Assembly (NCBI GenBank): GCA_036558745.1
Contig: DATBEZ010000052.1
Location: forward strand, 1 to 64,000
DNA from: JAMXLJ01 sp036558745
GTDB taxonomy: Bacteria; Actinomycetota; Acidimicrobiia; IMCC26256; JAMXLJ01
Reading direction: 5' to 3'
DNA length: 64,000 nucleotides
Part shown: positions 60,701-64,000 of the stretch, piece after piece
Layout of the letters: each line of letters opens with the position of its first letter
Position numbering within the stretch: position 1 is the first letter of the stretch
Notes under the pieces: generated by a model
Database searches by the model: none
What the model was told of the DNA's origin: nothing
The model's input: only the letters and a program-made list of their open reading frames with translations
Position numbers and translations under genes: made by a program

Positions 60701-61113
60701 CTCGTACAACCCGCCCCCTGATCATGTCGCTTCCAGACCACGAAGCCGAAACGCTCCGGGGTGTCGGTCAGGTCGAACGAATCGGCGACCCAACCGAGCA
60801 CGGCCGTCGTGAACGCGGTGAGGTCGTCCTCGCCCGCGGGCGGCGCGCGGTCGACCCACGCGTCGACCCTGACGCCGTCATCGGGGTCGCCCTCGAACGC
60901 GAGCGACAGCTGCCGCCCACCGCCGCGCCGGAGCAACGCGTGGCACACCTCGTCGACGGCGATGCGCAAGTCGTCGGTCTCGTCGCAGTCGAGGCCCGCG
61001 CGCGTCGCCGCGTCCGCCGCGACGAGGCGCGCGGTGCGGACGTGCCGATCGTGCGGCGGCAGGACCAACCGCACGATCCGCTCGATGTGCTGGCTCTCGA
61101 CCATCGTCTCCAT
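60697..61113 (-). CDS. Anti-sigma-like ATPase-fold protein, copy 1, motifs degenerate
   Basis: 138-residue GHKL-fold-like protein directly upstream of a sigma factor, the position of an RsbW/SpoIIAB-type anti-sigma. The domain is recognisable: LVAADAATRAGLDCDETDDLRIAVDE with a closing RFGFVVWKR. But the N-box residue that coordinates Mg2+ in RsbW (Asn) is missing: after the Glu comes VCHALLRRGGG. No DxGxG loop is visible, so ATP binding and kinase activity are doubtful. It might bind the sigma factor without kinase activity. ATG 61113 or the in-frame ATG at 61104 may be the start. GGGTAC sequences lie upstream. Confidence 0.8.
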   Translation of the reverse strand: METMVESQHIERIVRLVLPPHDRHVRTARLVAADAATRAGLDCDETDDLRIAVDEVCHALLRRGGGRQLSLAFEGDPDDGVRVDAWVDRAPPAGEDDLTAFTTAVLGWVADSFDLTDTPERFGFVVWKRHDQGAGCTR

Positions 61114-61264
61114 CTCGAACGGATACGCCTCTCATACCGGGTACGTCAGGGAATTCGGGTACCCAGGTCGGGGCCCGCCCAAGCGTGGGCGACCGGGGCG
61201 GCGCCGATTGGCCGGTCTGCGTCGGGGGTAACAACGGCTCTGGGACGACGTCATCGGAGGTGTC
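61114..61264. promoter_or_regulatory. Divergent promoter region between two sigma modules
   Basis: 150 bases between the leftward anti-sigma gene and the rightward small protein. It contains GGGTAC at 61139-61144 and the palindrome GGGTACCC at 61157-61164. SigB-type -10 elements in Gram-positive bacteria resemble GGGTAT/GGGTAC, so these are candidate autoregulated promoters, but no clear GTTT-type -35 at the right distance is evident. Assignment is weak. Confidence 0.35.
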
Positions 61265-61468
61265 ATGGCGGACAGGACGAAGCCCGACAGTGCAACGCGG
61301 GAAGAAGAGGCACGCGAGGCGCGGACGGCGGCGGGCGCACCCCAACAGCCCACGCCGGACGAGGAGCGGGCCGCGGAGGCGAACCGGCCCGACCCGGCGG
61401 TCGCCGAGCACGAGCGGGAGATGAACGAACGCGGCGCGAACCAGCAGGGCGAGGGACGGCTGCCGTAG
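61265..61468 (+). CDS. Small hydrophilic protein, 67 residues
   Basis: Unrecognised, very polar and probably disordered protein rich in Ala, Glu, Arg and Asn, without Cys or Trp and with no hydrophobic segment (PDPAVAEHEREMNERGANQQ near the end). A strong ribosome site GGAGG at 61256-61260 precedes ATG 61265. It sits between the two divergent anti-sigma/sigma modules and could be a product of the stress regulon, similar in type to small desiccation-related hydrophilic proteins; this is inference. A GC-rich hairpin follows. Confidence 0.7.
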   Translation: MADRTKPDSATREEEAREARTAAGAPQQPTPDEERAAEANRPDPAVAEHEREMNERGANQQGEGRLP

Positions 61469-61867
61469 CGCGCCACCGCGCGCGGCCGGCCGGCCGACGC
61501 GTCGCGCGGACGGCGTGGAACACAGGGGGCCCTGCTCCGGCGGGGCCCCTCGTCGCGTTCGGGTGGCGGGCGTGCGCGCGCTCCGTCCCCGGCCGGGTGT
61601 CGTGGGCGTCACGACGCGGCATGATGGGGGTGGACATTCGCGACGCACGGCGCGTTCGGCCGACAGGGGTACCCTGCGGCCGAGCGGCGGATGACCCGGA
61701 GCAGGCGACCCGAGATGAGCCCGAGAACGGCGGGCTCGCGACGCGAACAGCAGGCCCGGTCACGGCGGGCCCGCCAACGGCGAGCAGGACCACGGCACCC
61801 GGCCGGGGTTCTCGAGATCGACCGCGAGCCGGACGACGGTCCGGGCATTGGAGACGGAGCCGAGCGC
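61469..61867. other. Non-coding region upstream of the second sigma module
   Basis: About 400 bases with no credible gene. It includes the GC-rich hairpin after the small protein and the palindrome GGGTACCC at 61667-61674, about 200 bases before the second anti-sigma-like gene. Possible promoter positions are not clear. Confidence 0.5.
61526..61549. terminator. GC hairpin after the small hydrophilic protein
   Basis: GGGGCCC (61526-61532) and GGGCCCC (61543-61549) form a 7-bp all-GC stem with a 10-base loop, 57 bases after the small gene. No T-tract, as is common for GC-rich actinobacteria. Confidence 0.6.
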
Positions 61868-62257
61868 ATGGACCCGACCGAGATCGTTCTGACCATTCCG
61901 GGGCAGCCGGAATACCTCCGCCTCGCCCGGATGGCGGCGGCGGACGCGGCGAGCCGGGTCGGTCTCACCTACGAGGAGATCGACGACCTCCGCATCGCGG
62001 TCGACGAGCTCTGCTTCGCGGTGATGGGCGAGGACGGCACGACGGAGCCGCTCACGCTCGTGTACCAGATCCATCCGGGCGCGGTCAGCGTGAGCGGCTC
62101 GTGCGCGTCGCACGGCGCCGGCCCGGTGCAGAGCGAGCTGTCCAGAACGATCGTCGCGGCCGTCGTCGACGAGCACGAGCTCGGTCAGCGCGACGGTGTC
62201 CGCTGCTTCCGGGTGTTGAAGCGCGGAACGGTGCAGGAGGCGAACGCGCCCGGATGA
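61868..62257 (+). CDS. Anti-sigma-like ATPase-fold protein, copy 2, motifs degenerate
   Basis: 129-residue paralogue of the 60697-61113 product (both share the pattern RxAxxAAADAA followed by YEEIDDLRIAVDELCF). Again the N-box Asn of kinases is absent: after the Glu comes LCFAVMGEDGTTEP, and no G1 Asp loop or G2 box is evident. It is therefore probably a sigma-binding protein without kinase activity, if it is an anti-sigma at all. The start ATG 61868 follows GGAG at 8 bases. Its stop overlaps the ATG of the second sigma factor (ATGA). Confidence 0.8.
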   Translation: MDPTEIVLTIPGQPEYLRLARMAAADAASRVGLTYEEIDDLRIAVDELCFAVMGEDGTTEPLTLVYQIHPGAVSVSGSCASHGAGPVQSELSRTIVAAVVDEHELGQRDGVRCFRVLKRGTVQEANAPG

Positions 62258-63027
62258 CGGGCGACCGCGACGGTGTCGCGCGCCAGCCGGCCGACGAGCT
62301 ACGCCGTGAATTCGTCGAGTACCGGCGGACCGGCGACCGCCGCCTCCGAAACAAGCTCGTGGAGCGACACGTTCCCCTCGCCGAGCACCTGGCCCGCCGG
62401 TTCGCGGGACGCAGCGAGCGCCAGGACGACCTGACCCAGGTCGCGCTCCTCGGTCTGCTCAAGGCGGTCGAGCGCTTCGAGCCCGAACGCGGACTCGCGT
62501 TCAGCACGTTCGCGACGCCCACGATCCTCGGTGAGCTGAAGCGTCACTTCCGCGACGCGGGATGGTCGGTCCGCATGCCCCGCCAGCTCCAGGAGCACGT
62601 GCTCGAGGTGACGAAGTCACTCGGGCCGCTCACGCAGCGCCTCGGACGCGCGCCCACGATCGCGGAGATCGCGGCGGAGACGATGCTCCCGCACGAGGCG
62701 GTCATCGAGGCGATGGAGGCGAACCGGGCGTTCACTGCGTCGTCGATCGAAGCGCCGAGCGACGACGACGACGCGCTCGCGCCCCTCGACGCGCTCGGCC
62801 GCGCCGAGCCGGGCATGGAGCACGTCGAGCACCAGCTGCTCGTCTCCGCGCTGCTCGACACGCTGCCGCCGCGCGAACGGGCGATCGTCGTGCTGCGCTT
62901 CCGCGACGGTATGACGCAGTCACAGATCGCGACCCGCCTCGACATGAGTCAGATGCACGTGTCACGCCTGCTGGCGCGCACGTTGGCGCGACTGCGAACC
63001 CTCATCGAGGCCGAGGAGCACGTGTAG
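62254..63027 (+). CDS. SigB/SigF-type RNA polymerase sigma factor, copy 2
   Basis: 257-residue sigma factor closely similar to copy 1: region 2 LAEHLARRFAGRSERQDDL with KAVERFEPERGLAFSTFATP and TILGELKRHFRDAGWSVRMP; region 3 GRAPTIAEIAAET; region 4 ERAIVVLRFRDGMTQSQIA and LDMSQMHVSRLLARTLARL. The Arg/Lys-rich DNA contacts of region 4 are kept. It begins inside the anti-sigma stop and is the last gene of this rightward pair. The two sigma genes point away from each other around a common centre, so a duplication followed by inversion is likely. Confidence 0.93.
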   Translation: MTGDRDGVARQPADELRREFVEYRRTGDRRLRNKLVERHVPLAEHLARRFAGRSERQDDLTQVALLGLLKAVERFEPERGLAFSTFATPTILGELKRHFRDAGWSVRMPRQLQEHVLEVTKSLGPLTQRLGRAPTIAEIAAETMLPHEAVIEAMEANRAFTASSIEAPSDDDDALAPLDALGRAEPGMEHVEHQLLVSALLDTLPPRERAIVVLRFRDGMTQSQIATRLDMSQMHVSRLLARTLARLRTLIEAEEHV

Positions 63028-63031
63028 CCGC

Positions 63032-63397
63032 TCACGCGTCGCGCAGCGCTTCCTTCCAGGAACGGAAGCTCGTGTGCACCGAGCCGTCGGGAGCGGTGCC
63101 CTCGCCCGTGCCGTCGGTGTGGAGCCGGAACGTGAAGCGCTGCGAGAGGTCGCCGGCGGCCAGGGCCATGTACCGCGCCTCGGCACGCGTCGGGCGGCCC
63201 GCCCGCCAGAGCAGGTACCGCCCGATGCGCCGGATGTAGGCGACGACCGGCGCGCCCACCTCGTCCCCGAGCGCGAGGAGCTCCGGCGGCGCCTCCGCCC
63301 AACGTGTCGCGGGGATGAGGCGGTCGCGCTGGGGCAGCGCGGGCAGGTCCGCGGTGTGGTGGTCGACCTCGACGGGGGGACGATCTTCTGCCGGCAT
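63032..63397 (-). CDS. Hypothetical protein, 121 residues
   Basis: I do not recognise this protein. The sequence is well behaved with a helix-rich middle (LIPATRWAEAPPELLALGD, VAYIRRIGRYLLWRAGRPTR) and a C-terminal beta-like segment (FTFRLHTDGTGEGTAPDG) followed by SFRSWKEALRDA. No signal or membrane segment. It ends four bases from the second sigma gene (convergent). ATG 63397 is chosen; the frame is open upstream to 63472 with an unlikely polar stretch. Confidence 0.6.
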   Translation of the reverse strand: MPAEDRPPVEVDHHTADLPALPQRDRLIPATRWAEAPPELLALGDEVGAPVVAYIRRIGRYLLWRAGRPTRAEARYMALAAGDLSQRFTFRLHTDGTGEGTAPDGSVHTSFRSWKEALRDA

Positions 63398-63481
63398 TGG
63401 TCGCTTCCGCTCCCGCTCGATGGACTTCGCCGGCGGAGCTTCGCTCAGCTCCGACAGCGGCATTCGTGCCATGCTCGCGCG

Positions 63482-64000
63482 ATGCGCGTCGATCAGCTCC
63501 CCACGCCCGCACTCGTCGTCGACACGACCGCGCTCGACGCGAATCTCGCCGCGATGACCGCTGCGCTCCCCGGGCCGCGTCTGCGTCCGCACGTGAAGGC
63601 GCACAAGTGCACCGCGCTCGCGCGCCGTCAAGCCGACGCCGGTCACCGCACGTTCACGTGCGCGACACCGCGCGAGATGGAGGGCATGGCGCGCGCCGGT
63701 CTCGGGGACGACCTGCTCCTCGCGAACGAGGTCGTCGACGACGAACGCCTCTCCAGGCTCGCGGCGCTCGACGCGCGCGTCACGGTCGCGGTCGACTCCG
63801 ACGCGACGATCGACGCCGCGGCGCGCAATGGGATCCGCGAAGTCCTCGTCGACGTGAACGTGGGGCTGCCGCGTTGCGGCTGTGATCCGGGGGACGCGGG
63901 CCGCCTCGCCGACCGGGCGAGGTCGCGCGGGCTCGCCGTCCGCGGCGTCATGGGTTACGAAGGTCACGTCGTCGGTGTCGAGGATCGTGCCGCGCGCGTG
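63482..64000 (+). CDS. PLP-dependent D-threonine aldolase/DSD-like protein, partial
   Basis: First ~173 residues of a fold-type III PLP protein whose 3' end is outside the window. The N-terminus is typical: LPTPALVVDTTALDANLAAM, then RPHVKAHKCTALARRQ with the PLP Lys, FTCATPREMEGMARAGLGD, and a central VAVDSDATIDAA. The arrangement resembles D-threonine aldolase and D-serine dehydratase DSD1 rather than alanine racemase. The reaction on D-amino acids is inferred from the family. ATG 63482 overlaps no gene; the C-terminal metal-binding part is not seen. No partner gene is identifiable. Confidence 0.83.
   Translation, partial: MRVDQLPTPALVVDTTALDANLAAMTAALPGPRLRPHVKAHKCTALARRQADAGHRTFTCATPREMEGMARAGLGDDLLLANEVVDDERLSRLAALDARVTVAVDSDATIDAAARNGIREVLVDVNVGLPRCGCDPGDAGRLADRARSRGLAVRGVMGYEGHVVGVEDRAARV

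Overview
The window is a stretch of a very GC-rich bacterial chromosome, about 70% G+C by eye, with densely packed genes, frequent GTG starts and many 4-base ATGA/GTGA overlaps. The gene content points to Actinomycetota: a complete classical menaquinone set and no ubiquinone genes, MprAB-like two-component genes, an F420-type luciferase-like oxidoreductase, DUF2510/DUF4328 and DUF222-HNH type proteins, a GAF-ANTAR regulator, and SigB/SigF-type sigma factors with partner-switching regulators. An acidimicrobial or similar soil/aquatic actinobacterium is my guess; nothing in the window fixes the genus. I see no rRNA, tRNA, CRISPR array, prophage or intact transposon.

Layout. 1-7.7 kb: the 3' part of a sensor kinase, ribB, a phosphoribosyltransferase-hydrolase fusion, a YhhN membrane protein, a dienelactone hydrolase, pdxH, a family III CoA-transferase and a membrane-anchored propeller-like protein. 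7.8-19.7 kb: lipid and envelope genes (acyl-CoA dehydrogenase, LLM oxidoreductase, glycosyltransferase coupled to a NodB deacetylase, two DMT permeases, an acyl-CoA ligase, a UbiA prenyltransferase, a GDT1-type cation transporter) plus a decayed ATPase gene. 19.8-30.5 kb: a degenerate GGDEF-EAL protein, an MscS channel, a large subtilase lipoprotein with a small membrane partner, a peptide-type ABC binding lipoprotein, a cupin and a PhyH dioxygenase. 30.5-40.6 kb: xseA-xseB-ABC1 kinase operon, aldo/keto reductase, class II aldolase-like protein, SDR, a tandem palindromic repeat, MprAB-like genes and an MFS exporter. 40.6-44.7 kb: an unassigned patch, a collapsed HNH gene, small membrane proteins, an enoyl-CoA hydratase and a MerR regulator.

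44.7-52.9 kb holds menG, F, D, H, C, A, B and E, i.e. the classical (o-succinylbenzoate) route from chorismate through DHNA to menaquinone. The genes are split over both strands, but neighbours overlap or almost touch, so they probably act as one unit.

52.9-63.0 kb is a stress-signalling hub. A protein of about 1180 residues joins GAF/PAS sensors, a PP2C phosphatase and an HATPase. It is followed by a stand-alone ATP-dependent DNA ligase, two STAS antagonists, a GAF-ANTAR protein, an RsbW-like ATPase, and two divergently arranged pairs of anti-sigma-like protein plus SigB/F-type sigma factor. A short hydrophilic protein lies between the pairs. Both anti-sigma-like proteins seem to have lost the ATPase motifs. 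This duplicated, partly non-catalytic module is the best candidate for something unusual here.

Two families of intergenic hairpins recur between unrelated genes: one with a GTTGGGAC stem at 1.49, 7.7 and 41.5 kb, and one with a CTGGAGTCGA stem at 9.0 and 29.6 kb. They and the 101-base tandem repeat at 36.7 kb are the main non-coding features.
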